A program made the translations under genes and the position numbers. This document shows positions 41,028-49,864 of a DNA stretch of 64,000 nt, one piece after another. Numbering within the stretch: the stretch's first letter is position 1; each line of letters begins with the position of its first letter. Source of the stretch: Bacillota bacterium (GTDB lineage Bacteria; Bacillota; Clostridia; Christensenellales; SZUA-584); NCBI GenBank assembly GCA_023397655.1, contig JAEWTW010000026.1, forward strand, positions 248,001 through 312,000, read 5' to 3'. The notes below the pieces were generated by a model, which saw nothing but the letters and a program-made list of their open reading frames with translations, was not told the origin of the DNA and made no database searches.

Positions 41028-41050
41028 AAAATGCCATCAGGCATTTTTTT
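41028..41050 (+). terminator. Intrinsic terminator after the Nudix gene
   Basis: AAAATGCC-ATCA-GGCATTTT is followed by more T residues. It also works on the opposite strand less well. Confidence 0.85.
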
Positions 41051-41060
41051 GATGGGGATT

Positions 41061-41107
41061 CTCAAGGGACGAGTCCCTTGAGCGGTGGTGTGGAGGCAGC
41101 GCCTCCA
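41061..41107. repeat. Pair of palindromes resembling REP-like elements
   Basis: CTCAAGGGA-CGAG-TCCCTTGAG (41061-41082) is followed by TGGAGGC-AGC-GCCTCCA (41091-41107). The two stacked GC-rich hairpins sit between convergent transcription units, just after a terminator. This layout is typical of dispersed palindromic repeats in clostridial genomes. Only one copy is in the window. Confidence 0.5.
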
Positions 41108-41118
41108 TGGTCTTGCCC

Positions 41119-42249
41119 TTACCGTAACGCGCCACCCCCGCGCCGCCGCAGCAAAAACGGCAGCGCGTTCATCATAGCCGCGTAGACCGCAAGGCCTACA
41201 ATGCAAAGCGGCAAGCCCAGAGCATCCGAAGCGGAGAGCCACCGCGCGGGCAGCAAATACGTAACCAGTGAAAACGCGCCCGCCGAGGGTAGCTTCACCA
41301 GCATGGAACCGAGCAGCGCGTTGGCGATGGTCAGCACCGACACAGCCAGCACTGCCGCCGTCTTGTCCCGCAGACCGCTGACCAGCGACGCCGCGCCCCC
41401 AAACCACAGCAGATACAGCAGCAACAGCACGAGCATCGGCGCAACCAGTTGCCCCGCCCCCGCCAGCGCAAAAGCCGCAAGCGGCACGGCGGCGCACGGC
41501 AGCAGGTAAAGCGCATCCGCCACGCCCGCGGCCAGCATGTAACGCTGGTTCGAAAAACCGCGCGAGCTCAGGCGCATTGCAAAGTCCGCTCCGCGCCTCT
41601 TGACCGCCAGCCCCGTCAGCATAAAGAACGCGGCCAGCCCCGCCAACACAAAATACGACGTGTAAGCTGCATCCAGCAGCGGCGTCACCTCGCCCGTCTG
41701 TCCAACAACATTCTGCCTTTCTATAACAAGTATCGGTTCATCCGTCCCTGCCAAAACGTCGTCGAACACCGCTTGATACAGCGCGTCTCCTGCCAGCTCA
41801 CGCGCTTCGTTCGCGCTGTGGCACGTCAGCCACAGCCGCATCGCTTCGCTGCCCACACTCTCGGAAATCACGCCCGCCGCCGTACTGTAGGGAGACCGCA
41901 GCAGCTGCAGCGTCCCCGAAAATTCACCCGCTTTGATCGCGTCTTCAAAGCCTTCCTTGATCACGAACACGCCCTCCAGCCGCCCTGTCTGCAGGTTGGC
42001 CGTCAATTCATCGCGGTCTCCAACTGTCACCCACACCACGTCCAGCGCGCGCACGTTTTCCAACAGCAGCGCGGAGAATTCGGTGTTATCCTCGTCGATC
42101 CAGCCGATGGGCACAGGCGCGTCCGGGATGATGAGCCCGATGAACGGCGCGAACGCCACCAGCAATGCCAGCAGCAGAAACACAATGCCGTGCGCGCCCG
42201 TAATGAGCGCCTTGAGACGGTATGCGATTGTCTTCACAAACAGCCTCAT
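41119..42249 (-). CDS. ABC-2 type transporter permease
   Basis: This is a 376-residue membrane protein. The start at 42249 (AAAGGAG upstream) overlaps the previous permease stop as ATGA; an upstream frame extension is ignored. One N-terminal helix (TGAHGIVFLLLALLVAFAPF), a large external domain (about 45-185) and five further helices form the ABC-2/YhgE-like layout. With the sister permease and the ATPase it should make an exporter. Substrate is unknown. Confidence 0.85.
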   Translation of the reverse strand: MRLFVKTIAYRLKALITGAHGIVFLLLALLVAFAPFIGLIIPDAPVPIGWIDEDNTEFSALLLENVRALDVVWVTVGDRDELTANLQTGRLEGVFVIKEGFEDAIKAGEFSGTLQLLRSPYSTAAGVISESVGSEAMRLWLTCHSANEARELAGDALYQAVFDDVLAGTDEPILVIERQNVVGQTGEVTPLLDAAYTSYFVLAGLAAFFMLTGLAVKRRGADFAMRLSSRGFSNQRYMLAAGVADALYLLPCAAVPLAAFALAGAGQLVAPMLVLLLLYLLWFGGAASLVSGLRDKTAAVLAVSVLTIANALLGSMLVKLPSAGAFSLVTYLLPARWLSASDALGLPLCIVGLAVYAAMMNALPFLLRRRGGGALR

Positions 42250-43448
42250 CGCGCGCTCCTTTGAAACCGGATGATGCCCAGCGGCAGCAGCGCGGCAATA
42301 AACGCCAGCAGTATACCTGCGAACAGCCATGTTCCTCCGGCCGAGGCGTCAAACAGGCCGCCGACAGCCAGTTTCAGTGCCGCCGACAGCGGCGAATATG
42401 CCGATATGTCCCTCAGCACCGCGGGCATGTATGCGGACGGCACCAGCAGCCCGCCCAGCAGCGCCAGCGCCAGCACGCCAAAGAAGCCCGCACGCACCGC
42501 CGCCGCGGACGTTCGCGCAGCCAGCCCCGCCAGCACCATGCACAGGCTTAAGAAAAGGCTCAACAGCACGCCGCAAAGCAGCAGCCCCGGCACGCCGCCC
42601 GAAAACCCCGCGATAACGCTTAGCGCCAGCGCTAACACAGCAAACTGCATTAGCAGAAACACAGCGCCCGCCAGCCATCGCGAAAGGAAGCATACACGCG
42701 GCGAATGCCCTGAAAGCAGCTGCCGGTGCACCAGCCCGGAAGCGGCGTCGTCTGCCGTGATGCGTGCGAGCGGCAGCCCGCCCAGCGCAACAAACAGCAC
42801 AAGGAAGCTGGCCGCGTAATACTCCACCGGAAGCGCACCGCCCAGCGGAGATTGCTCTGCAGTGTCCTCATACAGCGTTCCGCGCAGCAGTACGCCCGTC
42901 AAATATGTGCGAGCTGCCTTGGAATACGCGTCCGCCGCTTCGTCCTGCGGCAGCCCCGCTTCCATACTGTCCCAGTACAGCACATTGGCTGCGTGCTGCG
43001 CATGGCTGACCAGCGCCATGCCGGAATCCAGCGTCTCAAACAGCAGCGCGTCCTCCAGCGGCATATTGGGATTGCCGGTGTACTCGATCACACTATGCCC
43101 GCCTGAGACCAGCGTATCCTGCATACCCTCAGGGATGTGCACGTACGCCGCCGCACCGTCCTCAAGCCGCTGCAGCCCCTCCGCCTCATTGTCCACAAAT
43201 TCCGTCTCAATCAGTCCAGACAGCAAACGGCTTTCGATCAGCCCCTGGAGCAGCGACCTCGTCATCGGGTCGTCGTCCTCGTTCCACACGGCCACGGTAA
43301 ACGCCTGCGCGCGCACGTCGGCATAAAAATAAGGTGCCACCGCCAGCGACACCAACAGAACGAGCGCCAGCGGAGCCGCCAACGCAAAAAGAATTGCCGC
43401 CCGGTTTTGCAGCAGCCTTTTTAAATCGACCGCGAAAAGCTTCTTCAT
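42246..43448 (-). CDS. ABC-2 type transporter permease (second subunit)
   Basis: This 400-residue protein has the same architecture as its neighbour: an N-terminal helix (AAILFALAAPLALVLLVSLA), an external domain of about 170 residues and five C-terminal helices. The two permeases probably form a heterodimer. The ribosome site is weak (GGGGCACGA), and the gene starts 15 bases after the membrane-anchored protein upstream. Confidence 0.85.
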   Translation of the reverse strand: MKKLFAVDLKRLLQNRAAILFALAAPLALVLLVSLAVAPYFYADVRAQAFTVAVWNEDDDPMTRSLLQGLIESRLLSGLIETEFVDNEAEGLQRLEDGAAAYVHIPEGMQDTLVSGGHSVIEYTGNPNMPLEDALLFETLDSGMALVSHAQHAANVLYWDSMEAGLPQDEAADAYSKAARTYLTGVLLRGTLYEDTAEQSPLGGALPVEYYAASFLVLFVALGGLPLARITADDAASGLVHRQLLSGHSPRVCFLSRWLAGAVFLLMQFAVLALALSVIAGFSGGVPGLLLCGVLLSLFLSLCMVLAGLAARTSAAAVRAGFFGVLALALLGGLLVPSAYMPAVLRDISAYSPLSAALKLAVGGLFDASAGGTWLFAGILLAFIAALLPLGIIRFQRSAR

Positions 43449-43463
43449 TCGTGCCCCGTTTTC

Positions 43464-44861
43464 CTATGGCAATATCATATCCTGCCACGGCTGCGTCAGG
43501 CTGTTCCACGTTTCAGAGTAAATATCCTGCCAGCCGCGGCTTTCCTTCATCGTTTCAAGACCCTCGCCCGCGCGTATATCCGCATCGATGGCGATATTCA
43601 CAGGTTGCGGCTCATCGCTCAGCAACGGCCCGTCTATGTCTACAGTCCCCGCCAGCTTATACGCATCGCCGTTCTTTTCAAACGTCATATCCGATACAAA
43701 GCTAAACACATTGGATGTGCCGGGACGGTACGTTCCCTCCAGTTTAACATTCCCGCTGTCGTACACCACCGTGTAGTCCGCGCTCTGAAACACCTCGCCG
43801 TTCACGGACAGCGAAAATGCCTCGTGGCTCTCGTGCCCGTTCAGCTCGCTCAGCAGCTTATACTCGGTGACCTGCCCGCCCTGCGACGTCTGCACGGCCA
43901 GCCCCACGTAGCGCCCGTCTCGTTCGTATACCCGCCAGCGCAATTCGAAATCGTCCGCGATTGCAGAACCGTCCGCCACCGCCGCCAGCCATTCGTCCAG
44001 GCTGTTCGCATTGAAACCATAGAACGCCACCGTCTCCAGCAGCATCTCCTCCGCCTGTGCGCGCAGTTCCACGTCCTGCTGCAGCAGCGCGTCCATGTTG
44101 GCTGCCACAGTCTGCAATGCTGCCTCATCCAGCGCTGTCTCGATCACGGTCATTCCGGCGTCCGCTCCGTCCAGCGGGCTGAACGTGTCGTCGTCATACA
44201 CCGTTGTGTATTCATCCGGTACGCTTAGGGCCGCGATGTCCGCCAGCCGCGTGTAAAAGGCCATGTCCTCCGACAACAGCGGCACAAAACGGTTCATCCG
44301 GTCTCCCAGCCCCATGCTCTCTTCCAAACCCTGCTTGGGCTCCGCAAGCGGCATACTGTACACATCGCCCATCACGCTCAGCACCACATCATCGACGATC
44401 AAATACGCGCTGGCGTACTCCATCCCCAGCAGGCGCAGCTTGGCGCCAAGGTCATTCAAGTCGTATTTGGCGTCCAGCCCCAGTATGAGACGACTCAACG
44501 GCAGCCCCGCTATCTGCTGCAGATTGTCCGCGCTCACCGTGATGTCCGCCTCAATCTCGAACGGTTCCGTCAGCAGCCGCTCTCCCAACTCCTTTTGCGG
44601 CCCGCTCATCAGCGCTTCCCGGTCCAGCTTGTACTCCGTTATGTATTGCTGTGCCGCTGCCACGCCGAGGTTCACCGGAGGCTTTGGCGGCTCCGGCGGC
44701 TCGCGCAGCAGCGCAATTCCCACCGCACACAATGCAACGGCCAGCAATCCGCCTGCCGCAATCCATGTATAGATGCGGCGCTTACGCCGTCTGTCCTGCT
44801 TATCATCCATCACAGGCGCGGGCAGCCGGGGTCTTCCGTACCTGTGATCGCCCTGCTCCAT
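43464..44861 (-). CDS. Membrane-anchored protein of the ABC exporter operon
   Basis: This 465-residue protein has a short basic cytoplasmic start, one helix at about residues 31-52 (TWIAAGGLLAVALCAVGIAL), a proline-rich spacer (REPPEPPKPP) and a large external domain rich in beta strands. I do not recognise the domain; DUF6583-like proteins have a similar outline. It lies between the ATPase and permease genes, 15-17 bases from each, so it is likely a partner of the exporter. GGAGGG precedes the ATG. Confidence 0.65.
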   Translation of the reverse strand: MEQGDHRYGRPRLPAPVMDDKQDRRRKRRIYTWIAAGGLLAVALCAVGIALLREPPEPPKPPVNLGVAAAQQYITEYKLDREALMSGPQKELGERLLTEPFEIEADITVSADNLQQIAGLPLSRLILGLDAKYDLNDLGAKLRLLGMEYASAYLIVDDVVLSVMGDVYSMPLAEPKQGLEESMGLGDRMNRFVPLLSEDMAFYTRLADIAALSVPDEYTTVYDDDTFSPLDGADAGMTVIETALDEAALQTVAANMDALLQQDVELRAQAEEMLLETVAFYGFNANSLDEWLAAVADGSAIADDFELRWRVYERDGRYVGLAVQTSQGGQVTEYKLLSELNGHESHEAFSLSVNGEVFQSADYTVVYDSGNVKLEGTYRPGTSNVFSFVSDMTFEKNGDAYKLAGTVDIDGPLLSDEPQPVNIAIDADIRAGEGLETMKESRGWQDIYSETWNSLTQPWQDMILP

Positions 44862-44878
44862 TGCGGCCCTCCTTAAAC

Positions 44879-45565
44879 TTAAGCGGTATACTGCCGTATC
44901 GCCGCGGCCAATCCGCCGTCGCCGGGCAGATGATCCATTGCGCCGCTGTAGGTCACCCGTCCGGCTTTCAGCGCCAGCATGCCGTCCGCCAGCAGCTGCA
45001 GCTCGTCGGTATAATGGCTGGTGAACACGATCGCGACGCCGCTTTGTTTCAGCTGCCCGAGGCTGTTCATAATCCGCATCCGGTTCTCCGCGTCCACACC
45101 GGCCAGCGGCTCATCGAGTATCAGCAGTCTGGGGCGCGTCACCAGCGATGCGCCGATGTTGAGCCGCCGCTGCATACCGCCCGACAGCTTCGACACCTTC
45201 TTCCTCTCGACAGAGACCAAACCGATCACGTCCAGCGCCCACCGGTAAGCCGATTCATCACCAGGCTTCATCCAGTAACGCAGGTTATCCCTCACCGTCA
45301 GTTCCTGCATCAGCGCGATACCCTGCGGTACATACCCGATAAAATGACGCGCGTCCTTCGGGTTTTTCAGCGCGTCCACACCGCCGATAACGAGCTCCCC
45401 CTCGTCCGGATGGGATGCCGTGGCCAAGATTTTCAGCAGCGTGGTCTTGCCTGCACCGTTTTCGCCCACCACCGCCAACGCTTGACCCGCAGCCACATGC
45501 AGGCTCACACTTTCTAAAAAGCGAACGCTGCCAAAGTCCTTGCAGAGACCGTTTGCCGTTACCAA
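44879..45565 (-). CDS. ABC transporter ATP-binding protein
   Basis: This 228-residue ATPase has Walker A GENGAGKTTLLK, Q-loop, the signature KLSGGMQRRLNIG, Walker B LLILDEPLAGVD and the switch His in IVFTSHYTDE. It resembles the CcmA-type ATPases that drive ABC-2 exporters. It is the first gene of a four-gene minus-strand operon (ATPase, anchored protein, two permeases). The start is as drawn by the ATG at 45565; the ribosome site before it is weak. Confidence 0.92.
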   Translation of the reverse strand: MVTANGLCKDFGSVRFLESVSLHVAAGQALAVVGENGAGKTTLLKILATASHPDEGELVIGGVDALKNPKDARHFIGYVPQGIALMQELTVRDNLRYWMKPGDESAYRWALDVIGLVSVERKKVSKLSGGMQRRLNIGASLVTRPRLLILDEPLAGVDAENRMRIMNSLGQLKQSGVAIVFTSHYTDELQLLADGMLALKAGRVTYSGAMDHLPGDGGLAAAIRQYTA

Positions 45566-45760
45566 CGCTTTCTTACCATCCTCTTCCTTATTTTGCTCAA
45601 AGTATATCCATTGCTCTTTTATCTGTCAAATTCGGCCATATGACAAACCATGGCATTTATATGCCTATTTTGTCGAAACATCGTTGCGCAGCGGGCTGCG
45701 TATGCCTTATAATAGCCTTAAACTGCATGTTCATATAACATGTGTATGCGAAGGAGCCTC

Positions 45761-46243
45761 ATGAAAGAAAGATTGAGCCGAAAAAAACTGTCCGCACCGC
45801 TGGGAATACTGGTGGTGCTCGGCCTCGTTGCCGGTATACTGGTGCTGTCAGCGATCATATTCATCGCGGCGGACAAGCTGGGTCTTCGGCTCTATTACCA
45901 ATATGCCGAGTTCGTGCTGCTCGTTGTCATCGGCGTGCTCCTCGTACGCAAAGGGCTGACCGAGTATGAGTACGACGTGGTGGACGACGAGCTGATCATC
46001 GAGCGTTATATCGGCGCCCGGGGCAAGGAGCTGCTTCGCATCAGTTTGAAGAGCATCGTCAACATCGGGCCGGACAAGCCGCAAATGTCAAGCCTTCAGC
46101 GGTTCACATACCATCCCCAAAGGCGTGGTGTTACGTATATTGTCTATAAGCAGAATGGTGAGGAGCACGGCGCGTTCTTCAGCCCAAGCAGCGCCCTTTT
46201 AGAGCTGATTGATGAGCGCCGGGGAAAAAAGCCGCCCCAATGA
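45761..46243 (+). CDS. Membrane protein with PH-like cytoplasmic domain
   Basis: This 160-residue protein starts at 45761 after GAAGGAG. Two helices (ILVVLGLVAGILVLSAIIFI and FVLLVVIGVLLV) are followed by a domain with the pattern YDVVDDELIIERYIG and ELLRISLKSIVNIG, similar to bacterial PH domains. No partner is obvious. Function is unknown. Confidence 0.65.
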   Translation: MKERLSRKKLSAPLGILVVLGLVAGILVLSAIIFIAADKLGLRLYYQYAEFVLLVVIGVLLVRKGLTEYEYDVVDDELIIERYIGARGKELLRISLKSIVNIGPDKPQMSSLQRFTYHPQRRGVTYIVYKQNGEEHGAFFSPSSALLELIDERRGKKPPQ

Positions 46244-46264
46244 CGCCATTAGTCATCGGGAGAA

Positions 46265-47062
46265 TCAGACCAGAAGCGACAGGAGTATCGACACTGCGAG
46301 TACAATGCCCGCCGCGATACCGAACTTTTTGATATAACGGATATCGCTGACCTCAAAGAAAATGCTCTTGCGGATGCCGCCCCAGGCCAGCGTGTATTTC
46401 TTCAATATGTTACCCTTGGTGAAGTCGATGCGCAGCAGCGCCAGTTCGCTCAAGGCAAACAGCACAGACATGATGAAAAGCGCCGCCGGCAGCGCGCCGA
46501 TTCCCATAATGGGCAGCACGAGTGCGTGCGACGTATACCCGACGAGATTGAGCTGCCCCCGGATAAGCAGATAGAGCAGCCACGCATACAGGCAGAACGG
46601 ACCCAGCAGCGCCACGCCGGTCATCACAGTGGAAAAAGTGGTGATCGCAACGCGCGTCAGAAAATCCGGCCGGTAATTGACGATTTGCTTCATCTCGGAA
46701 AAGGAATAATAGCGGTTCTTAGTGAAATATGGCATGTCGACCGAGCGCAGCGCCGCCGACGTCTTCTTGTCCATGAACTTGAGATCCCGCGTCTGCAACA
46801 GCTTGATGAAGTCCTCCTCCTGCAGGTTAAACTCCTCCCGGGGTACGCTGGAGAGGATATGGACGTTGCTGTAGGTGAGTGAATATACGCGGCCCAGCTC
46901 AAATTTGCTGAAAGAGAACGGTGTCCTGACGAGCAGCCGGAACACGCGCGGCGTCTCGTCGCGCAGCGACGACAGGGGCGTAAAATACAGCCTGTACCTG
47001 TGCAGGCCAGCCACAGACTCCTTGGAAAACAGCAGCATGTTTTCGCGCTCCGTCTTCTTCAT
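46265..47062 (-). CDS. Unrecognised three-helix membrane protein
   Basis: This 265-residue protein has a soluble N-terminal 130 residues and then helices near 140-165, 180-207 and 247-264. The soluble part includes LLQTRDLKFMDKKTSAALRS, which gives no family. GGAAGGAG precedes the ATG. It is convergent with the PH-like gene (22 bases between stops) and divergent from the PLP enzyme gene. Confidence 0.6.
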   Translation of the reverse strand: MKKTERENMLLFSKESVAGLHRYRLYFTPLSSLRDETPRVFRLLVRTPFSFSKFELGRVYSLTYSNVHILSSVPREEFNLQEEDFIKLLQTRDLKFMDKKTSAALRSVDMPYFTKNRYYSFSEMKQIVNYRPDFLTRVAITTFSTVMTGVALLGPFCLYAWLLYLLIRGQLNLVGYTSHALVLPIMGIGALPAALFIMSVLFALSELALLRIDFTKGNILKKYTLAWGGIRKSIFFEVSDIRYIKKFGIAAGIVLAVSILLSLLV

Positions 47063-47169
47063 AGCGTCTCCTTCCCTCGTTGAGCAAGGTTATTATCTCA
47101 TACTTTGCCCAATTAGAAAAGGCCTATGTGAAGGCTTTGCCAATAACGCTAAAGGGGTGAGCGATTTAT

Positions 47170-48561
47170 ATGAACAGACAGACGCCCATTATGGACGCCA
47201 TGTCCAAGGTCTGTGATAATGCGCGCGTGCGGCTTTGCATGCCGGGCCACAAAGGGGACACCGGTTATTTCGGCGGCGAGCTGCTCTGGTGCGACATCAC
47301 CGAGCTGCCGGGTGCGGACAACCTGCTGAAGCCGACCGGCGCCATACTACAGAGTGAAGCGCTGCATGCCGAATTTATCGGCGCGGACGCCGTGGCCTAC
47401 ACCACCGGCGGGTCCACCGCCGGCATCACGGCCATGCTGTCGCTGTTCCGCGGCAAAAAGGTGATCTTCCCGCGCGGGGTACACGTGAGCGCGTCCAACT
47501 CGGTGTTCACACACGGCATCATCCCCGTATATCTGGAATCAGCCCCCAGCGATTACCCTTGCGTGGTGAGACCGGATGATGTCCGCAACGCACTGAAAAC
47601 CCACCGCGACGCGGCCGCCGTATTCATCACCTACCCCAACTATTTCGGGCTGTGCGCCGATATCGAGGAAATCGCCGGTATTGCGCACCGGGCAGGCATT
47701 CCGCTGCTGGTAGACGCCGCCCACGGCGCGCACTTTGCGTATTCGTCCATGCTGCCCAAATCCCCCGGTATCGCCGGTGCGGACATCTGGGTGGAAAGCA
47801 CGCACAAGATGCTGCCCGCGATGAACCAGTGCGCCTGCCTGTGTGTGGGCCGCAAGTCCCGTGTCAACAAGGACGAGGCGGTGCGTGCCATGTCCTGTTT
47901 TCAGTCCACCAGCCCGTCTTACGTGCTGCTCGGGTCTATGGACTACGCTCACGCCTACATGCGCGACCGAGGTGAGCAGGAGCTGTTTCGAGTGATCAGC
48001 CTGGCGCGCCGGTTCGAGGAGCTCGCGGGTCTGGTGCCCGGCTTCCATTGTCCCGACATACGTGTGCCCGATATGGCGGACAAAGACCCGCTGAAGGTGG
48101 TCATCGACGTGTCCGGCTCGGGCCATACCGGCCTGATGGTCAAAAGCATGCTCGCGCGGCAGGGCATCCATGCCGAAGCGGCGGATATGAAGAACGTATT
48201 GCTGATGCTGTCTCCCGGCACCACGGCGGATCATCTGGACGGATTGTACGAAGCGCTCAAGGGCATTGAGCGCATACAAAAGAACCATGTGTATTATTCA
48301 CCGTACAGCATGCCGAGGCCCACAAAGTATTCGCAAAATTCGAGGTTTTGGGGTAATATAGAAAAAGTGCGCATCGAGCGGGCTGCCGGCCTCATTTCCG
48401 CCTCCACGGCGGGCGTGTATCCCCCGGCTGAAGTGGTGGTTGCGCGAGGCCAGCAGATCACATTCGAAATCGCCGGCTATCTGCTGGAAGCCAGCCGGCA
48501 AGGCTTTGAGGTTTTCGGCATAGACGGCGACAGCATATGGGTATACAAGGAGAGAACATGA
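47170..48561 (+). CDS. PLP-dependent Orn/Lys/Arg decarboxylase-like enzyme
   Basis: This is a 463-residue fold-type I PLP enzyme. Features of the Orn/Lys/Arg decarboxylase group include LCMPGHKGD near the start, YTTGGSTAGITAML (cofactor phosphate), VDAAHGAHFA with Asp182, and the Schiff-base Lys213 in ESTHKMLPA. It has the short form of the family, without the N-terminal wing domain, as in the Bacillus YaaO-type protein encoded near tmk. The same neighbourhood (then HAD, tmk, holB, ricT) is seen here. The exact amino-acid substrate cannot be told. Confidence 0.85.
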   Translation: MNRQTPIMDAMSKVCDNARVRLCMPGHKGDTGYFGGELLWCDITELPGADNLLKPTGAILQSEALHAEFIGADAVAYTTGGSTAGITAMLSLFRGKKVIFPRGVHVSASNSVFTHGIIPVYLESAPSDYPCVVRPDDVRNALKTHRDAAAVFITYPNYFGLCADIEEIAGIAHRAGIPLLVDAAHGAHFAYSSMLPKSPGIAGADIWVESTHKMLPAMNQCACLCVGRKSRVNKDEAVRAMSCFQSTSPSYVLLGSMDYAHAYMRDRGEQELFRVISLARRFEELAGLVPGFHCPDIRVPDMADKDPLKVVIDVSGSGHTGLMVKSMLARQGIHAEAADMKNVLLMLSPGTTADHLDGLYEALKGIERIQKNHVYYSPYSMPRPTKYSQNSRFWGNIEKVRIERAAGLISASTAGVYPPAEVVVARGQQITFEIAGYLLEASRQGFEVFGIDGDSIWVYKERT

Positions 48562-49241
48562 TCGACAACATCACAGGGAAAGACCATAGCAGTTACAAAA
48601 CGGTATTTATTGATCTGGACGGCACGATTACCGAGTCGGGCGAGGGGTGCATGAACGCCGTACGCTACATGTTCAGCAAAGCAGGTTATGAGGAAAACGA
48701 TGAAACGCGCATCCGCTCTTTTGTGGGGCCGCCCATCAAGAAGCATCTGATCAGCGCTTTTGGCTTCTCGGAGGAACGCGCGGCAGAAACATACGCCTAT
48801 TACCGCGAATACTATATGGACAAGGGTATTCATGAAAGCCGGCTTTACGACGGCATCGAAGAAACACTCCGCGCAATCAAAACATCCGGCAAGGCGCTGT
48901 ACGTTGCCACCTCCAAGCCGGAAGCGATGGCGCTGCCGATAATAGAGGGTTACGGCCTGATGCCGCTGTTCGACGCGGTGTTCGGCGCGCGGCACGAGGA
49001 AGGCATCTACGACAAAACGCAGGTGCTGCAGTTCGGCATCAGCCGCCTTGGGTATACCCCCGCGAACGCTGTAATGGTGGGCGACCGCAGTCACGATATC
49101 GTTGGCGGGCGCGCGGTGGGTATCGACACCGTCGGCGTGCTTTACGGCTACGGCGACCGCAAGGAGTTGCTGGACGCAAAACCGGATTACATACTGGACA
49201 GCGTGGCGGACCTTGCCGCTCTGCTGGGAGAAACGATATGA
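48558..49241 (+). CDS. HAD-family phosphatase (PGP/Gph-like)
   Basis: This 227-residue protein starts at 48558 after AAGGAGA and overlaps the previous stop as ATGA. HAD motifs are present: motif I FIDLDGTITESG, motif II VATSKPEA, motif III with Lys in YDKTQVL, and motif IV VMVGDRSHDI. The cap domain is of the alpha-helical C1 type, like phosphoglycolate phosphatase or pyrophosphatase PpaX. Substrate is uncertain. Confidence 0.9.
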   Translation: MIDNITGKDHSSYKTVFIDLDGTITESGEGCMNAVRYMFSKAGYEENDETRIRSFVGPPIKKHLISAFGFSEERAAETYAYYREYYMDKGIHESRLYDGIEETLRAIKTSGKALYVATSKPEAMALPIIEGYGLMPLFDAVFGARHEEGIYDKTQVLQFGISRLGYTPANAVMVGDRSHDIVGGRAVGIDTVGVLYGYGDRKELLDAKPDYILDSVADLAALLGETI

Positions 49242-49864
49242 GCGGACTGTTCATCACATTCGAAGGCGCGGACGGCTGCGGTAAATCCACGCAGCTGCGT
49301 TTCCTCGCCGAATATCTGGAGCAGCGCGGCGTGGATGTGGTGCGCACGCGTGAACCGGGCGGCTGCCCCGTTGCGGAAAAGATCAGGGATATCGTGCTGG
49401 GCGTCGGCAACGAGATGGATGCCGTCACGGAAGCCATGCTGTACGCTGCCGCAAGGGCTGCGCATGTGCGCGCCGTGATCAAACCGGCGCTGGAAGCGGG
49501 TCGCGTGGTGCTGTGCGACCGTTTCATTCATTCATCGCTGGCCTATCAGGGTTATGGGCGCGAGCTGGGCATCGAGCTGGTGTCGCAGATCAATGCCCCC
49601 GCGGTGGACGCGTGCATGCCGGACACCACTGTATTTATCAACATTACGCCCGAAAAGGCGTTTGAGCGGATGAACGAAAGCAAGGTGCACGACCGTCTGG
49701 AAAGCGAGGATATCGCGTTTCACCAACGGGTCTACAACGGATTCACCGAGCTGTCCAAAGGCAGCGGCATCATCTCCGTAGACGCTCGCGGCTCCAAACA
49801 GGAAACACACGCTATCATACTGCAAAGCTTAATGCCGCTCTTTGAGAGCGCCGGCCTGCTGTGA
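49238..49864 (+). CDS. tmk: Thymidylate kinase
   Basis: This 208-residue enzyme converts dTMP to dTDP. The P-loop is FEGADGCGKST, the dTMP-binding motif is DRFIHSSLAYQGYGR and the TREPGG motif is present. It overlaps the HAD gene by four bases and holB by four, so these genes form a tight operon of nucleotide and replication functions. Confidence 0.97.
   Translation: MSGLFITFEGADGCGKSTQLRFLAEYLEQRGVDVVRTREPGGCPVAEKIRDIVLGVGNEMDAVTEAMLYAAARAAHVRAVIKPALEAGRVVLCDRFIHSSLAYQGYGRELGIELVSQINAPAVDACMPDTTVFINITPEKAFERMNESKVHDRLESEDIAFHQRVYNGFTELSKGSGIISVDARGSKQETHAIILQSLMPLFESAGLL

Noticed and set aside
47539..48288. Antisense frame opposite the PLP decarboxylase-like gene
   Set aside because: The plus strand encodes the conserved PLP-lysine motif in this stretch; the antisense frame is a by-product of high GC at third positions.
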